Shown here piece by piece: positions 29,619 to 41,395 of a DNA stretch of 64,000 nt; within the stretch, counting starts at the first letter, position 1, and each line of letters opens with the position of its first letter. Both the position numbers and the translations under genes were made by a program. This DNA comes from Prochlorococcus marinus XMU1408 (GTDB lineage: Bacteria; Cyanobacteriota; Cyanobacteriia; PCC-6307; Cyanobiaceae): NCBI RefSeq assembly GCF_003208055.1, contig NZ_QJUE01000004.1, positions 44,382 through 108,381 of the forward strand. Direction: 5' to 3'. The notes beneath the pieces are model-generated. The model did not search any database and had not been told where the DNA came from. It worked only from the letters and a program-made list of their open reading frames with translations.

Positions 29619-31718
29619 GTGAAAAAGTCTGTGGCTAAGTTACCCAGTCCAAAAAAAATTTGGAGAATATGGTTAGGGAGTCAATCCCCCAGACGCCCAA
29701 TACTTCGCTGGTCTTCCACTGACAAGTTAGGTCTACTAATGGTATGCCTATTAGTAGCAATAATTTCAAGTTATAAGTTACTTGCTGTTCCCGATCTCAA
29801 ACCAGGAGATATCGCTCCATTCAATGAAATAGCTCCAAAAAATGCAAAAGTAATAGATACTCAAGCATTAAAAGAAAAAAGAAAAGGTTTAAACGAGAAA
29901 TTTGTACAAGTTATCGATAAAAACCAATCTAATAGTTTAGAAAAATATGTTATTAGACAAATCGAAGAACTTCGATTACTGAAAGATCCTGATTTTGAGA
30001 TAGGAATTAATAAATATAGCCTATCTAATTTAGAAAGAAACTGGCTAATTAAAGTTTCTGATGGAGAATGGAAAATATGGGAAGAAGAAATAAAAAAAGC
30101 TTCGATTAAAATGCTTTCTCAAGGAATTATTAATACACTCGCTTTTGAGCAACTAAATGAAGCTTCATCACAACAATTAATAGATCTAGGATCAAAAGAT
30201 TCACCAAATAGATCATTAGGTGCAAAAATTTTATCAAACTCTTTTTATCAAAAAAGTAATTTAAAGGTTGATTCTTTAAAAACAAATCTATTGCTCGACA
30301 ATTTAATTAATGAAGAAAATATAAATACAATAGATGTTAAAGAAGGTGGAACAATCACAAGAAAAGGAGAGATCATTAGTTCACAACAATTTGATGTTTT
30401 AGAACATTTCAACAAAGTTAGTAGAAGCCCTAGGCCATTAAAATGGTTAATAACATTCTCTGAATCTTTGGGATGCTGCGGATTGCTTCTTATGATTATG
30501 AGAAGAGAAAAGCCTAGACTTAAGGCAAGGCATGGACTACTTTCTTTAACTTTATTATTTGTAGTCCAACTAACAAAAAATTGGCTTGTTCCAATAGCCA
30601 GTCCATTGCAGTTAATATTACCACCTACGCTACTTCTTTCTCAAGGAATAGGTACGACAACATCATTAGCTTGGATGGCGTCAGCTAGTCTAATTTGGCC
30701 AACCTCTCTTAATGAACTAAGTGAAGTTAGACTAATAATTGCTTGTATAGCTGGTTCTTTTATTGCATTTTTAGGAAGAAGGATGCGAAGTCGTGCTCAA
30801 GTTCTTCAGATAGCTGTATTTATACCTTTTGGAGCTTTATTAGGACAATGGTTTATATTTAATCAAATAATTAAAGAAGAAAATATAGAATTTAACAACC
30901 TATCTTTTGATACTAATTCTCTCTTCAATGAGACACTTATCATTAGTGCAATGCTAATGATAACAATATTAATTATTCCTATATTAGAAAATACTTTTGG
31001 TTTACTCACAAGAGCAAGATTAATGGAACTCTCTGATCAAGAAAGACCGTTACTGCGGAGATTATCTAGAGAAGCACCAGGAACATTTGAACATACTCTA
31101 ACAATTTTGAGTCTTGCTGAAGAAGGAGCAAGAGTAATTGGAGCTGATGTTGACTTAATAAGAACAGGGGCTCTATATCATGATGTTGGAAAACTACATG
31201 CACCCAACTGGTTTATTGAAAATCAGCGAGATGGTATTAACCCACATGAAGAAATCAAAAACCCTTATAAAAGTGCCGAAATACTTCAAGCCCATGTAGA
31301 TGAAGGGTTAAAACTTGCAAGAAGATATCGACTTCCATCACCCATTGCTGATTTCATTCCAGAACATCAAGGTACGCTTAAAATGGGATATTTCCTTCAC
31401 AAAGCTAGAGAAAGTGATCCTTCTGCCTCTGAAAAAAGTTTCAGATACAAAGGACCTATTCCTCACTCCAAAGAAACTGGCATTCTTATGCTTGCAGATG
31501 GTTGCGAAGCAGCATTGAGATCACTAGACGCATCCTCTTCTGATAGTGATGCATGCAAAACAGTTAGGAAAATAATTCAATCTCGTCAGCTAGATGGCCA
31601 ATTAAAAGAAAGCAGTCTGACAAGGGCAGAAATAGAGATAATACTTAGAGCCTTTGTATCAGTGTGGAGAAGAATGCGGCATAGAAGATTAAAATATCCA
31701 AGCTTTAATCCAAGATAA
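29619..31718 (+). CDS. 7TM-HD family (PgpH-like) membrane hydrolase
   Basis: A 699-aa protein with a first transmembrane segment at about 35-55, an extracytoplasmic 7TMR-HDED region to about 270, a multi-helix membrane block (about 280-470) and a cytoplasmic HD domain. The HD domain carries H and D in LYHDVGKLHAP (near 521) and a later EHQGT. Relatives such as Listeria PgpH hydrolyse cyclic di-AMP, so a c-di-AMP phosphodiesterase role is likely but unproven. Start is GTG at 29619. Confidence 0.9.
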   Translation: MKKSVAKLPSPKKIWRIWLGSQSPRRPILRWSSTDKLGLLMVCLLVAIISSYKLLAVPDLKPGDIAPFNEIAPKNAKVIDTQALKEKRKGLNEKFVQVIDKNQSNSLEKYVIRQIEELRLLKDPDFEIGINKYSLSNLERNWLIKVSDGEWKIWEEEIKKASIKMLSQGIINTLAFEQLNEASSQQLIDLGSKDSPNRSLGAKILSNSFYQKSNLKVDSLKTNLLLDNLINEENINTIDVKEGGTITRKGEIISSQQFDVLEHFNKVSRSPRPLKWLITFSESLGCCGLLLMIMRREKPRLKARHGLLSLTLLFVVQLTKNWLVPIASPLQLILPPTLLLSQGIGTTTSLAWMASASLIWPTSLNELSEVRLIIACIAGSFIAFLGRRMRSRAQVLQIAVFIPFGALLGQWFIFNQIIKEENIEFNNLSFDTNSLFNETLIISAMLMITILIIPILENTFGLLTRARLMELSDQERPLLRRLSREAPGTFEHTLTILSLAEEGARVIGADVDLIRTGALYHDVGKLHAPNWFIENQRDGINPHEEIKNPYKSAEILQAHVDEGLKLARRYRLPSPIADFIPEHQGTLKMGYFLHKARESDPSASEKSFRYKGPIPHSKETGILMLADGCEAALRSLDASSSDSDACKTVRKIIQSRQLDGQLKESSLTRAEIEIILRAFVSVWRRMRHRRLKYPSFNPR

Positions 31719-31751
31719 AAAACTAAAAATATTATTGAAATGACAGTCTAA

Positions 31752-32141
31752 TCAGAGTCTAATGCGTCTATGGCCTCTTCTACACCAGTAAAGCAAAGCA
31801 AATAAATTAAGCAAAGCAATTAATAATGATAAGCCGCTAATACCAAAATAATCTTTTACTCTTATTAATCTGATTATTCCATATGGCAGAGTACCTGAAA
31901 GAGTCATTGACAAAGCTACTATTGATAAAATCACTCCCCATCCTCTTTGAGCGAATAAACCTGCTGATGCAACTATCCCAGTTATTGCAGCTGGCCAAGC
32001 AAGACTAATAGCAAGGGTTATATTAGCAACTTGAAGAGGAGGACCTGATCCAACAACATAAGCAATAAAAGGAATTGCGATTGTATTTGAAATCAAACCA
32101 AACCATGTAAGCGTCCAGTATCCGCGCATTCCTGAACTCAT
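31752..32141 (-). CDS. Hypothetical four-helix membrane protein
   Basis: A 129-aa protein with four hydrophobic segments at about 8-30, 38-62, 68-90 and 98-120 and a basic tail (CRRGHRRIRL), which suggests the C-terminus lies in the cytoplasm. I do not recognise a named family. It converges on the 7TM-HD gene with 33 bp between stops. Start ATG at 32141. No functional hint beyond membrane location. Confidence 0.7.
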   Translation of the reverse strand: MSSGMRGYWTLTWFGLISNTIAIPFIAYVVGSGPPLQVANITLAISLAWPAAITGIVASAGLFAQRGWGVILSIVALSMTLSGTLPYGIIRLIRVKDYFGISGLSLLIALLNLFALLYWCRRGHRRIRL

Positions 32142-32196
32142 TTATAAAAAAATATTGTCTTAAATAAAATCATAAGAGTAAGACTAATAATTTATT

Positions 32197-32436
32197 TTAA
32201 ATAAGAGCAGTTTGCAAACAATTAGATGGATAACAAACTGTTCTCCATGTGCCGTTCCCTGCAAGCACTTGAACACCAATACCTCGATCTTTAATTGTGC
32301 ATCTCAACCCTTGGCCATCGCACCATGAATTTGCGGCTCGAAGTGCAGCATCAATACTTTCATAAGGAGCGTCTAGGACATGATGAGGTGCACCATCAAG
32401 CCCAGTAAGTCGATAGATGGTTCTTCTTAAAGCCAT
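32197..32436 (-). CDS. Small conserved-looking hypothetical protein
   Basis: A 79-aa soluble protein beginning MALRRTIYRLTGLDG. It mixes strands and one helix (SIDAALRAANSWCDG) and has three cysteines, two of them late (CTIKD, VCYPSNC). GC content is visibly higher than in many neighbours, which suggests selection on the protein. I do not know its function. It is followed downstream by the four-helix protein on the same strand. Confidence 0.7.
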   Translation of the reverse strand: MALRRTIYRLTGLDGAPHHVLDAPYESIDAALRAANSWCDGQGLRCTIKDRGIGVQVLAGNGTWRTVCYPSNCLQTALI

Positions 32437-32565
32437 TTATGTGCGCCTTTCAAATCGTCACAACATATATTAAACATTCTTTTAAACCTTAAGGCGATTT
32501 TTCTCAAAAAATTTACTGAAAACAAATCATCTATTCGAAGGAACTGTAAAAAATAAATTTTTTTA

Positions 32566-34185
32566 TCAAACTCCTTTTCTTTCTATTTGCGCCAAGTCAT
32601 GTTGTGGATGAATAGATTTTCTTCCCTTAGCAGCGACCAATCTATTAAGAGCATTAATGTAAGCTTGTGCAGCTGCAACTACAACATCAGTATCAGCGGA
32701 ATGACCTGAAAAAAGATTTCCATCCCTTCTAATTCGAATAGTTACTTCTCCTAAAGCATCTATCCCTTCCGTAACTGACTTTACAGAGAATTCAATCAAC
32801 TCATTTGGTTCTTCAGTAAGAGAGTCTAAAGCTCTTACTACTGCATCAACAGGCCCTGTACCAGTAGATACAGAAGTTTTTTCCTCTCCTTCTTCGCCAA
32901 TTACAGTTACTGTAGCCGTGGGTTTTAAAGATGTACCACAACTTACTTGAACCAATTTCAGTTGAAATAGAGCTTCTGGGAGTTGAACTTGTTCACTAAC
33001 AATTGCCTCTAAATCTCTATCTGTTATTTCTCTTTTTCTATCAGCTAAATCCTTAAATCTAGCGAAAGCATCATTAAGATCTTCTCTATTCAAATCATAT
33101 CCAAGGTCCTCTAGCCTAGCCCGAACTGCACTTCTACCGCTCAATTTACCTAAAGAAATTTTGTTGTCAGTCAAACCAACTGTTTTTGCATCGATAATTT
33201 CATAAGTAAGCCTATTTTTTAATACCCCATCTTGATGGATTCCAGATTCATGAGCAAAAGCATTTGCCCCAACAATTGCTTTATTTGGCTGAACGACCAT
33301 ACCAGTTAAATTTGAAACCAATCGAGAAGACTTTGTTATCTCTTCCGTTCTAACTGCTGTTAAAGGTGTTGGGCATTCAGCTTCTCGTCCAAAGAAAGGA
33401 TTAAAGTATGACCTTCTAACATGAAGAGCCATAATCAATTCTTCTAATGCAGCATTACCGGCTCTTTCCCCAATTCCGTTAATAGTGCATTCAAGTTGCC
33501 TAGCACCATTCTTTACAGCTTCAAGGAAATTTGCGACGGCAAGTCCTAAGTCGTTATGCCCATGCACTGAAATAACCGCTTCATTAATATTCGGAACATT
33601 TATATTGATACTTGATATCAGATCTCCAAATTCAGAAGGGGTGGTATAACCAACTGTATCTGGAATATTTATAGTATTAGCCCCTGAAGAGATAGCTAAT
33701 TCGATTACTTCATACAAAAAGTCCAAATCACTTCTAGCTGCATCTTCGCAAGAGAATTCGACATCATCTACAAAACTTTTTGCATAGCTAACCATGTCTG
33801 GGACAATTTCAAGAACTTCTTTTCTAGATTTTCTTAATTTATGTTCAAGGTGAATATCACTTGTTGCAATGAAGGTATGGATCCTTTTTTTAGGGGCTGG
33901 AGCAATTGCATCCGCACAAGCCTTGATATCAGATTTAGAGGCCCTAGAAAGTCCACAAATAATTGGACCTTCCTCACCACCAACTTGCTCAGCAATTTTC
34001 TGAACTGCGGCAAAATCACCTGCACTGGCGAAAGGGAATCCTGCCTCAATCACATCTACGCCTAATCTTGCTAATTGTTGAGCTATGGCTAACTTTTCTT
34101 CTAAATTTAAGCTAGCACCAGGGGATTGTTCTCCATCCCTTAATGTGGTGTCGAAAATCAAAACTCGGCCCGGGTCTTTGGCCAT
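32566..34185 (-). CDS. leuA: 2-isopropylmalate synthase
   Basis: First committed enzyme of leucine synthesis, condensing acetyl-CoA with 2-oxoisovalerate. The 539-aa protein has the HMGL-like TIM barrel with [15 protein letters not shown] near residue 11, [14 protein letters not shown] with the metal-binding HxH, and [14 protein letters not shown]. The C-terminal LeuA regulatory domain (about 400-520), which senses leucine in the family, is present. Start ATG at 34185. Confidence 0.97.
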   Translation of the reverse strand: MAKDPGRVLIFDTTLRDGEQSPGASLNLEEKLAIAQQLARLGVDVIEAGFPFASAGDFAAVQKIAEQVGGEEGPIICGLSRASKSDIKACADAIAPAPKKRIHTFIATSDIHLEHKLRKSRKEVLEIVPDMVSYAKSFVDDVEFSCEDAARSDLDFLYEVIELAISSGANTINIPDTVGYTTPSEFGDLISSININVPNINEAVISVHGHNDLGLAVANFLEAVKNGARQLECTINGIGERAGNAALEELIMALHVRRSYFNPFFGREAECPTPLTAVRTEEITKSSRLVSNLTGMVVQPNKAIVGANAFAHESGIHQDGVLKNRLTYEIIDAKTVGLTDNKISLGKLSGRSAVRARLEDLGYDLNREDLNDAFARFKDLADRKREITDRDLEAIVSEQVQLPEALFQLKLVQVSCGTSLKPTATVTVIGEEGEEKTSVSTGTGPVDAVVRALDSLTEEPNELIEFSVKSVTEGIDALGEVTIRIRRDGNLFSGHSADTDVVVAAAQAYINALNRLVAAKGRKSIHPQHDLAQIERKGV

Positions 34186-34508
34186 AGAATAAATATATAA
34201 AAATAATTAGACCTTTTAAGATCTGAATTAATTAATTAAATTATAGTATAAATAATTCTATTTACTAGAAAAAATATTAAGTTTCTAACTATTTTGTTTG
34301 AATTTTATATATTCTACATTTTAACTATTAGAAATATAAGATTTAATATCTATTCCAAAATTTAAAACTTAAATAATAAATATATAAATTAATTATTTTT
34401 TAGTATCTATTTTTACTAGATTTATATGATAACTTAAGATTCATCTATTCTTATGCGGTTAAAGAGTATAAGTATCTAAGAATCAAATCCAACAATCTGG
34501 AAATTTCA
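34186..34508. other. Divergent promoter region leuA / GH57 enzyme
   Basis: A very AT-rich 323-bp stretch between two divergent genes, without an ORF I would defend. It must hold both promoters. Several TATAAT-like hexamers occur (for example near 34244 and 34308), too many in such sequence to pick one. No clear operator or hairpin is seen. Confidence 0.45.
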
Positions 34509-36074
34509 ATGGCTAAAGGCAATCTCGCCATAGTCCTGCATGCCCATCTACCTTTCGTGAGATCAGAAGAACCTGGCTCACTTGAGGAGGATTGGTTCTT
34601 TCAAGCTCTTGTAGAATGCTATCTTCCTCTTTTAAGAACATTAGAAGAAGCCTACAATTCAAAAGAACAATTTCCAAAAATCACAATAGGTCTCTCGCCT
34701 ACTTTACTTTCCTTATTGGAAGATGAAGTTTTAAAAAATCGTTTCAAAGAATGGGTAAATATAAGGTTAGAAGTACTCGAATCATTAAACACAGATAATA
34801 AAAAAGCCGCTCTTCATCTAAAAAATCACTTTAAAGACCAATTAGCGAGCTGGAATAGCTGTCAGGGAGATTTAATTGGGAGATTTGAAAAATTACAGAT
34901 CTCAGAAGTTATTGACATTCTTACTTGTGCAGCCACTCACGGATATCTTCCTCTTTTAAGAGAAAACCCTGAGGCTGTGCGGGGACAATTGAAAACTGCC
35001 GTGAGGGAGCATAAGCGACTTTTCAAAAATCCGCCATTGGGTATTTGGTTGCCTGAATGTGCCTATTACGAGGGTTTAGATGAATTAATGGCTGAAGCAG
35101 GCCTTAGATATGCTGTTCTTGATGGACATGGATTGTTGAATGCATATCCAAGGCCAAGATATGGTTTATATGCCCCTATTTGCACTAGTAAAGGTGTAGC
35201 TTTTTTTGGTAGAGATAGTGAATCAACGCTTCCAGTCTGGTCTGCTAGAGATGGATATCCAGGAAATCCAAACTACAGAGAATTCCATAGAGATTTAGGG
35301 TGGGATTTATCAATCGAAAACCTAAAAAAAATAGGAATTAATGAGAAAAGACCTCTAGGCATTAAATTATTTAAAATTTCATCTAAAAACACATCTTTAG
35401 AAAAGAAACAACAATATGACCCAATAGCAGCTCAAGCAATGGTTGAGAAAGATGCCGAGAATTATTTAAAGGATCGAAAAAGACAACTTATTAAACTAGA
35501 AAAATCCATGATCATAGAACCATTATTAATAGCTCCCTTTGATGCAGAACTTTTTGGTCATTGGTGGTTTGAAGGGCCGCAGTTTCTCTCGCAATTATTT
35601 ATTAAATCAAAAAAAGAAGGTATTAATTTAATTACGCTAAAAGAATCTCTTCAAATAAACAATCAACTCCAATTATGCAATCCTTCTCCATCAAGCTGGG
35701 GGCAAGGTGGCTTTCATAATTATTGGTTGAATGATTCTAATGCTTGGATTGTTCATGAGTGGAGTAAAGCGGGAAGAGAGATGGTTAATATTTGTTCAAA
35801 AGGTATACAAAAAGAATCAAATATCAAAATCATTAAGCAAGCTGCAAGAGAACTTTTATTATGTCAATCCTCAGATTGGAGTTTCATTCTAAAAGCTGGT
35901 ACTACGACTGGTCTCGCCCGAGAAAGAATAAATTTACATATTAAAAGATTTTGGATGTTAATTAATGCAATTAAAAATAATAAAATTATTGAGCCTAATT
36001 TTCTCAAAACCGTAGAAAGAGAAGATTGTATATTCCCATTAATTTCTCCAATTGATTGGAAAAAGAAAATCTAA
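34509..36074 (+). CDS. GH57 family glycoside hydrolase, probable 1,4-alpha-glucan branching enzyme
   Basis: The 521-aa protein begins LAIVLHAHLPFVRSEE, a GH57 conserved region. The nucleophile Glu lies in GIWLPECAYYEGLDELM and the acid/base Asp in APFDAELFGHWWFEGP, followed by the DUF1957 helical C-terminal domain. Relatives include branching enzymes and amylopullulanases; length and the DUF1957 tail favour branching of glycogen. It overlaps the 3' end of crtL-b by 4 bp on the opposite strand. Confidence 0.88.
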   Translation: MAKGNLAIVLHAHLPFVRSEEPGSLEEDWFFQALVECYLPLLRTLEEAYNSKEQFPKITIGLSPTLLSLLEDEVLKNRFKEWVNIRLEVLESLNTDNKKAALHLKNHFKDQLASWNSCQGDLIGRFEKLQISEVIDILTCAATHGYLPLLRENPEAVRGQLKTAVREHKRLFKNPPLGIWLPECAYYEGLDELMAEAGLRYAVLDGHGLLNAYPRPRYGLYAPICTSKGVAFFGRDSESTLPVWSARDGYPGNPNYREFHRDLGWDLSIENLKKIGINEKRPLGIKLFKISSKNTSLEKKQQYDPIAAQAMVEKDAENYLKDRKRQLIKLEKSMIIEPLLIAPFDAELFGHWWFEGPQFLSQLFIKSKKEGINLITLKESLQINNQLQLCNPSPSSWGQGGFHNYWLNDSNAWIVHEWSKAGREMVNICSKGIQKESNIKIIKQAARELLLCQSSDWSFILKAGTTTGLARERINLHIKRFWMLINAIKNNKIIEPNFLKTVEREDCIFPLISPIDWKKKI

Positions 36075-37315
36075 ATTTTATCTTTCTTTTTTATTATTAA
36101 GCCAAGCATTCCTAATCTGACTTTTAATGGAGCAATAGAAAATAGTCTGAGCATAACAATAAAAAGTCTTGGCAAAGGAAGTGTATTAGTTAGATATCCA
36201 TACCAATCTTTTCTTGGTAATTTAAAAAAAGTATCAAAAAAAGATCTTAAAAGGGATTCATTAAAACTCATTAGTCTTTGAAGCCCAAACTGATAAAGAC
36301 GATGTCTTTGAACTAATTCAGGAGTCCAGAGCGTCTGCCATCCTCTTCTGGCTATCAGAGAAGTAGGCATATGAGGATCTTTTTTTATAACTCTTGCAAT
36401 CTCTTTTGCTAATGAAGGTGCTCGTCTTAAAAGGGATCCGACAAGATATCCCGAGGCAGGGTGAACCATACTAGCTGAACCACCAAAAGCCAAAAGAGGT
36501 TGATCTCTATAAGGCAATGGCAAATTCATAGGAAAGAGGCAATGTTCTTCATGGATTATTTCCTCAATTTGAATTCCTTTGCTCGAAAGTCGAGAATTTA
36601 ATCTTGCTTTTAATAATTCAAATGAAACTGGAGGTGCACAAGCCAAGGATGTCTCTTCAACAAAATAACTTCCATCTCCCAAGTCCATGGCATAAAGAAA
36701 AGAAGGTGGCTCTTTTAATTGTTTTGGATTTAAATGGTCGGGTCTGAAATCCATTAAAACAAAACGATTCTTTTCAACTGGGGCAGAACTAAATTTTCCA
36801 ACAACTCCATATGCCGCCTGCTTCGCAATTTCATTATGCTCAGGCCGTCTAATAAAAGGAGATTTATGACCACTCGCGTCAATTACTAGCCTGGCGAAAT
36901 ATTTTTTTCCAGACGAGCATATAACAACTGTTTCTTTTTCGCTAAAAGTTATATTCTCCACCGTTTCAACCTGCCACGAAAGTCCATTGCATCTTTCAAG
37001 AAGAGCTTCCTGAAAATTATTTAAATTTAAAAGTCCATAATCTAAATAATGATTTGTGCAAGTATTCCCCTGATTACTTAATCCATCTCCAAAAAAACTC
37101 ACAGTATCATTCCATCTGTATTTTAATAATTCCTCCATATTTAAAGACTCAAGTTCAGAGGCCCAGATACCATATGTGTTAGGCCAAGGCTCTAAAGGAG
37201 ACTTAGAAGCAATTGCCTGAACATCCAATCCTTGTCGAACCAACTCTGAAGTAATACATAGAGCAGCAGGTCCTGCCCCCATAACTAAAACATCAGCACA
37301 ATTAAATGATTTCAA
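36071..37315 (-). CDS. crtL-b: Lycopene beta-cyclase (CrtL type)
   Basis: A flavoprotein that cyclises lycopene ends to beta-carotene. The 414-aa protein has the N-terminal dinucleotide-binding [17 protein letters not shown], the [12 protein letters not shown] motif, and a C-terminal [19 protein letters not shown] with [12 protein letters not shown] typical of CrtL. Prochlorococcus also has an epsilon/beta paralogue (CrtL-e); the PMNLPLP region matches the beta form as I remember it, so the b label is moderately sure. It overlaps the gyrA stop by 4 bp, implying coupling. Confidence 0.88.
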   Translation of the reverse strand: MKSFNCADVLVMGAGPAALCITSELVRQGLDVQAIASKSPLEPWPNTYGIWASELESLNMEELLKYRWNDTVSFFGDGLSNQGNTCTNHYLDYGLLNLNNFQEALLERCNGLSWQVETVENITFSEKETVVICSSGKKYFARLVIDASGHKSPFIRRPEHNEIAKQAAYGVVGKFSSAPVEKNRFVLMDFRPDHLNPKQLKEPPSFLYAMDLGDGSYFVEETSLACAPPVSFELLKARLNSRLSSKGIQIEEIIHEEHCLFPMNLPLPYRDQPLLAFGGSASMVHPASGYLVGSLLRRAPSLAKEIARVIKKDPHMPTSLIARRGWQTLWTPELVQRHRLYQFGLQRLMSFNESLLRSFFDTFFKLPRKDWYGYLTNTLPLPRLFIVMLRLFSIAPLKVRLGMLGLIIKKKDKI

Positions 37316-39930
37316 TTTTTTGAAATTGAATCAGTATTTATTGATTGATTAATTGAGGATGATTCTTTTTCCTCATCATCGATAATTTGTTCAGGAGGGA
37401 CTAAAACAACCTCCGATAATTTGTCTCCATCGTCTAACTTCTGAATTCTTACCCCTGTTGCCGCTCTTGATTGTTGTGATATTTTATCCGCGCTAGTTCT
37501 AACAATTACTCCTTTTTCGCTAACTAATAATAATTCAGCTCCTTTACCTAAAACTCTTAAACCCACAAGTTCATCACCAACTTTTCTGAATTTTATTGCT
37601 CTTAATCCCATGCCTGCTCTCTTTTGCAAGCGAAATTGTGTAACGGGCACTCTTTTACCTAGTCCACTTGCTGATGCAACAAGTACCCAAGGGCCTTCTA
37701 ATACTGACGAATCATCCTCAGGTGACTGTTCTTCACTTTTATCAACATGATCAGCCAACTCAGTAGATAAAACATCCATACTTACAAGAGAATCGCCGTC
37801 CTTCAAATTCATTGATCTAACCCCTCTTGCTGTCCTACCTAAAGATCGTAATTCTGAATCATTTAATCTAAAATGGATCGTCATTCCATTTTTGGAACCA
37901 ATCAAAACACTATCGTCTGATTCGGCTAAACGTACCCAGGTTAAAGCATCTCCATCCTCTAGACCTATTGCAATTAATCCGTTTGCTCTGATTTTGCTAA
38001 AAGCGGAAAGAGGTGTTCTTTTAATAAAACCACCCCTTGTAAGCATTAATAAATAGTTTTCATCATCAAAAGAACTCACAGAGAGCAATGAAGTAATTGC
38101 CTCTTCTCTTGGAATTGGAAGTAATTGAACAATAGGAGTCCCTTTAGCAGTCCTACTACATTGAGGGACTCTATAAGCGGGAATAGCGTATGCAACACCT
38201 CTATCGCTAAAGAGAAGAAGGCTGTCATGATCATTGCAACTAATAAATTTTTTCACCTCTTCCTCTCCTTGGCTTCGGGTTCCTGCTTTACCCCTTGTTC
38301 CTCGACTTGTTGCTTCAAATTCATTAACAGGCATCCTTTTTAAATATCCAGTCTCAGTTAGCAAAACCACTGATCTTTCATTCGCAATCAAATCGATATC
38401 CTCAAGGCCTCCTCCTAGATCAAGAATTTTGGTTCTTCTTGGAGAATTATATTTTTCTTTTAGTTCATTTAATTCTAGTTTTGTTATTTCAAAGACTCTC
38501 TCTTTTCTATTTAAAATATCTTTTAAATCTATTATTCTCTTCACTAAGTCCTCATGTTCAAGTCTTATTTTATCGGCCTCCAAAGCGGTAAGTCGTCTTA
38601 ACTGCATCTGCAAAATGGCATCAGACTGAATATCAGTTAGGCCATGAAGTTCTTGTAATTTCTTTTTAGCAGTTGCAGAATCAGATGCTGACCTAATAAG
38701 ATTAATTATTTCATCTAATTGATCTAAAGCCAATAGCAATCCTAATAATATATGATCTCTATTTTCTGCCTTCTTCAATAGGTATTTTGTTCTTTTTTCA
38801 ATAGTTTCTACTCTAAAATCTAAAAACACCTGCAACATCTTTCTAAGTGACAATATAACCGGCTCACCATTAACTAATGAAAGCATGTTTGCACTAAAAT
38901 TTGTCTGCAAAGGAGTGAGCTTAAATAAGTTATTTAGTACAACTTGAGGATATGAATCTCTTCTTAATTCAACAACAATTCTCATTCCATCTCTATCACT
39001 TTCATCTCTTATATCTGCAATGCCTTCAAGTTTCTTATCGTTGACCATATCAGCTATTCGTTCTATTAATGCTGCTTTATTTGTTTGATATGGAAGTTCA
39101 GTAATTATCACAGCATCTCTATCTGGCCTGCCTGGATTTTCAACAGTTTCTATTTCAGCAACTCCTCGCATTGTTATTGAACCTCTACCCGAAAGATATG
39201 TTTCCTTAATTCCGCTTCGACCAAGTATCTGACCACCCGTAGGAAAGTCAGGACCTTTAATTATATTCATAAGCTCTTTTTCTTCTAAGTCAGGATTGGA
39301 AATTAAAGCCATCAATCCATCAATCAATTCAACCAAGTTGTGAGGAGGTATGTTAGTTGCCATACCTACGGCTATTCCAGAAGAACCATTTAATAACAGT
39401 TGAGGAATTCTTGCCGGCAATACAGTCGGTTCCTGCTGAGATCCATCAAAGTTATCTGCAAAATCAACTGTTTCTGATTCAATATCTTCAAGCAAGCTAT
39501 CAGTCGTTAAAGATTGCAATCTGGATTCGGTATATCTCATAGCCGCAGGTGGATCGTTATCAACAGATCCAAAATTCCCATGCCCATCAATAAGAGGCAT
39601 TTGCATTGAAAAGTCCTGAGCCATCCTGACTAACGCGTCATAGACAGCAGTATCACCATGCGGATGATACTTTCCTAAAACCTCTCCAACGACACGCGCG
39701 CATTTCCTGTATGGCCTATCACTAGTTAGACCTAGTTCATACATAGCGTAGAGAATTCTTCGATGAACTGGCTTAAGTCCATCTCTTGAATCAGGTAAAG
39801 CCCTGCCAACAATCACACTCATCGCGTATTCCAAGTAGGAACGCGACATTTCGTTTCTTAAATCAGTCTGGATGATCCGTTCAACGGATTCCCCGGGACC
39901 AGTGCTATTAGGTCCCAATGGATCAGCCAT
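37312..39930 (-). CDS. gyrA: DNA gyrase subunit A
   Basis: Catalytic strand-passage subunit of the type II topoisomerase. The protein has the ParC/GyrA winged-helix domain with the catalytic Tyr in [10 protein letters not shown], the quinolone-region [20 protein letters not shown], and a C-terminal beta-pinwheel with six repeats ending near residue 840. A GyrA-box-like QxxxGxxG segment (SRGTRGKAG) opens the pinwheel. I choose ATG 39930 (872 aa, MADPLGPN) over a TTG six codons upstream. A second GyrA/ParC-like paralogue is known in cyanobacteria, so gyrA versus parC is slightly open. Confidence 0.93.
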   Translation of the reverse strand: MADPLGPNSTGPGESVERIIQTDLRNEMSRSYLEYAMSVIVGRALPDSRDGLKPVHRRILYAMYELGLTSDRPYRKCARVVGEVLGKYHPHGDTAVYDALVRMAQDFSMQMPLIDGHGNFGSVDNDPPAAMRYTESRLQSLTTDSLLEDIESETVDFADNFDGSQQEPTVLPARIPQLLLNGSSGIAVGMATNIPPHNLVELIDGLMALISNPDLEEKELMNIIKGPDFPTGGQILGRSGIKETYLSGRGSITMRGVAEIETVENPGRPDRDAVIITELPYQTNKAALIERIADMVNDKKLEGIADIRDESDRDGMRIVVELRRDSYPQVVLNNLFKLTPLQTNFSANMLSLVNGEPVILSLRKMLQVFLDFRVETIEKRTKYLLKKAENRDHILLGLLLALDQLDEIINLIRSASDSATAKKKLQELHGLTDIQSDAILQMQLRRLTALEADKIRLEHEDLVKRIIDLKDILNRKERVFEITKLELNELKEKYNSPRRTKILDLGGGLEDIDLIANERSVVLLTETGYLKRMPVNEFEATSRGTRGKAGTRSQGEEEVKKFISCNDHDSLLLFSDRGVAYAIPAYRVPQCSRTAKGTPIVQLLPIPREEAITSLLSVSSFDDENYLLMLTRGGFIKRTPLSAFSKIRANGLIAIGLEDGDALTWVRLAESDDSVLIGSKNGMTIHFRLNDSELRSLGRTARGVRSMNLKDGDSLVSMDVLSTELADHVDKSEEQSPEDDSSVLEGPWVLVASASGLGKRVPVTQFRLQKRAGMGLRAIKFRKVGDELVGLRVLGKGAELLLVSEKGVIVRTSADKISQQSRAATGVRIQKLDDGDKLSEVVLVPPEQIIDDEEKESSSINQSINTDSISKN

Positions 39931-40150
39931 GTATAAGTGTTTTACCAATTATATGAACATCTGAGCATTAAGAAACCTTTTAAAGAAAATAACCATATAT
40001 CTGAAAGTAAATCACCTCTAATCAAATCACCAATAACAAAATCATGAAATAAATTTTCTGGCGAGCTTGCCTAAAACATCTACTCAAACAGAAAAAATAA
40101 GCAAAATCTTGATTATCTATTCCCAACATTTGCTCAATTTGGCACTTCAG

Positions 40151-40178
40151 TTGGTAGTTTGACGAGAACTTATATAAT
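40151..40178 (+). promoter_or_regulatory. Putative guaB promoter
   Basis: A perfect -10 hexamer TATAAT lies at 40173-40178, with TTGGTA at 40151-40156 as a -35 and a 16-bp spacer. The -10 ends only 6 nt before the guaB GTG start, so transcription would begin at or next to the start codon. Confidence 0.6.
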
Positions 40179-40184
40179 TTAGGT

Positions 40185-41348
40185 GTGAATTTTCAACTAG
40201 GACGCACCAAAACTGTTCGAAGAGCATACGGAATCGATGAAATCGCATTGGTCCCAGGTACCAGAACAGTTGATCCCGAAATAACAAAAACAAATTGGGA
40301 AATAGGAGGGATAGGAAGAGATATTCCAATCATTGCTAGTGCGATGGATGGAGTTGTTGATGTAAATATGGCAGTTTCCTTATCAAAGATTGGAGCTCTT
40401 GGTGTTTTAAATCTTGAGGGTGTTCAAACTAGATATGAAGATCCAGAGCCTGTTTTAAATAAAATCCGATCAACTGGAAAAGAGGAATTTGTTCCTTTAA
40501 TGCAAGAAATTTATAAGCAACCGATCAAAGAAGAATTAATTTTAAAAAGAATTCAAGAAATAAAAGAAGGAGGTGGAATTGCGGCTGTAAGCGGAACACC
40601 ATTAGCTGCAATTAAGTTTAGAGATTTAATTAAAAAGTCTGGCGCTGATCTATTTTTTCTTCAGGCAACTGTAGTTTCAACAGAACATTTAGGCAAAGAA
40701 GGTAGTCAAAATCTTGATCTTTACGATCTTTGTAAAAACATTGGAATACCTGTGGCAGTAGGGAATTGCGTTACTTATGAGGTTTCTTTGAAACTTATGA
40801 GAGCTGGCGCAGCAGCTGTAATGGTTGGAATCGGACCAGGTGCCGCATGTACCTCAAGGGGTGTACTGGGAGTTGGTATTCCTCAAGCGACTGCTATTGC
40901 TGATTGCTCATCAGCAAGAGATGACTTTCAAAAAGAAAGTGGGAAATATGTTCCAATCATTGCTGATGGTGGGATTATCACTGGTGGAGATATTTGCAAA
41001 TGTATAGCTTGTGGTGCTGATTCAGTGATGATTGGTTCTCCAATTGCAAGATCACAAGAAGCTCCTGGAAAAGGTTTTCATTGGGGTATGGCAACTCCAA
41101 GTCCAGTTCTTCCTAGAGGGACAAGAATCAGAGTTGGAACTACCGGTAGTTTAAGAAGTATTCTTTGTGGCCCCGCAATTCTTGATGATGGAACCCACAA
41201 TTTATTAGGAGCACTCAAAACCTCCATGGGAACTCTAGGAGCAACAAATATCAAGGAAATGCAAAAGGTTGAAATAGTTGTTGCACCTTCTTTGTTAACA
41301 GAAGGAAAGGTTTACCAAAAAGCACAACAACTTGGAATGGGTAAATAA
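40185..41348 (+). CDS. guaB: GuaB3-type IMP dehydrogenase lacking CBS domains
   Basis: The enzyme oxidises IMP to XMP in guanine nucleotide synthesis. The 387-aa barrel has the catalytic Cys222 in GPGAACTSRG and the phosphate-binding IIADGGIITGGDICK. The usual two CBS domains between strands are absent, which together with the RTKTVRRAYGIDEIALVPG start identifies the short GuaB3-like branch described in cyanobacteria and actinobacteria. Start GTG at 40185 agrees with the family N-terminus. Confidence 0.92.
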   Translation: MNFQLGRTKTVRRAYGIDEIALVPGTRTVDPEITKTNWEIGGIGRDIPIIASAMDGVVDVNMAVSLSKIGALGVLNLEGVQTRYEDPEPVLNKIRSTGKEEFVPLMQEIYKQPIKEELILKRIQEIKEGGGIAAVSGTPLAAIKFRDLIKKSGADLFFLQATVVSTEHLGKEGSQNLDLYDLCKNIGIPVAVGNCVTYEVSLKLMRAGAAAVMVGIGPGAACTSRGVLGVGIPQATAIADCSSARDDFQKESGKYVPIIADGGIITGGDICKCIACGADSVMIGSPIARSQEAPGKGFHWGMATPSPVLPRGTRIRVGTTGSLRSILCGPAILDDGTHNLLGALKTSMGTLGATNIKEMQKVEIVVAPSLLTEGKVYQKAQQLGMGK

Positions 41349-41395
41349 AGATACTGAAAGATTTCAGAATTAAATACAAAGGTTAGAATTGAGTA

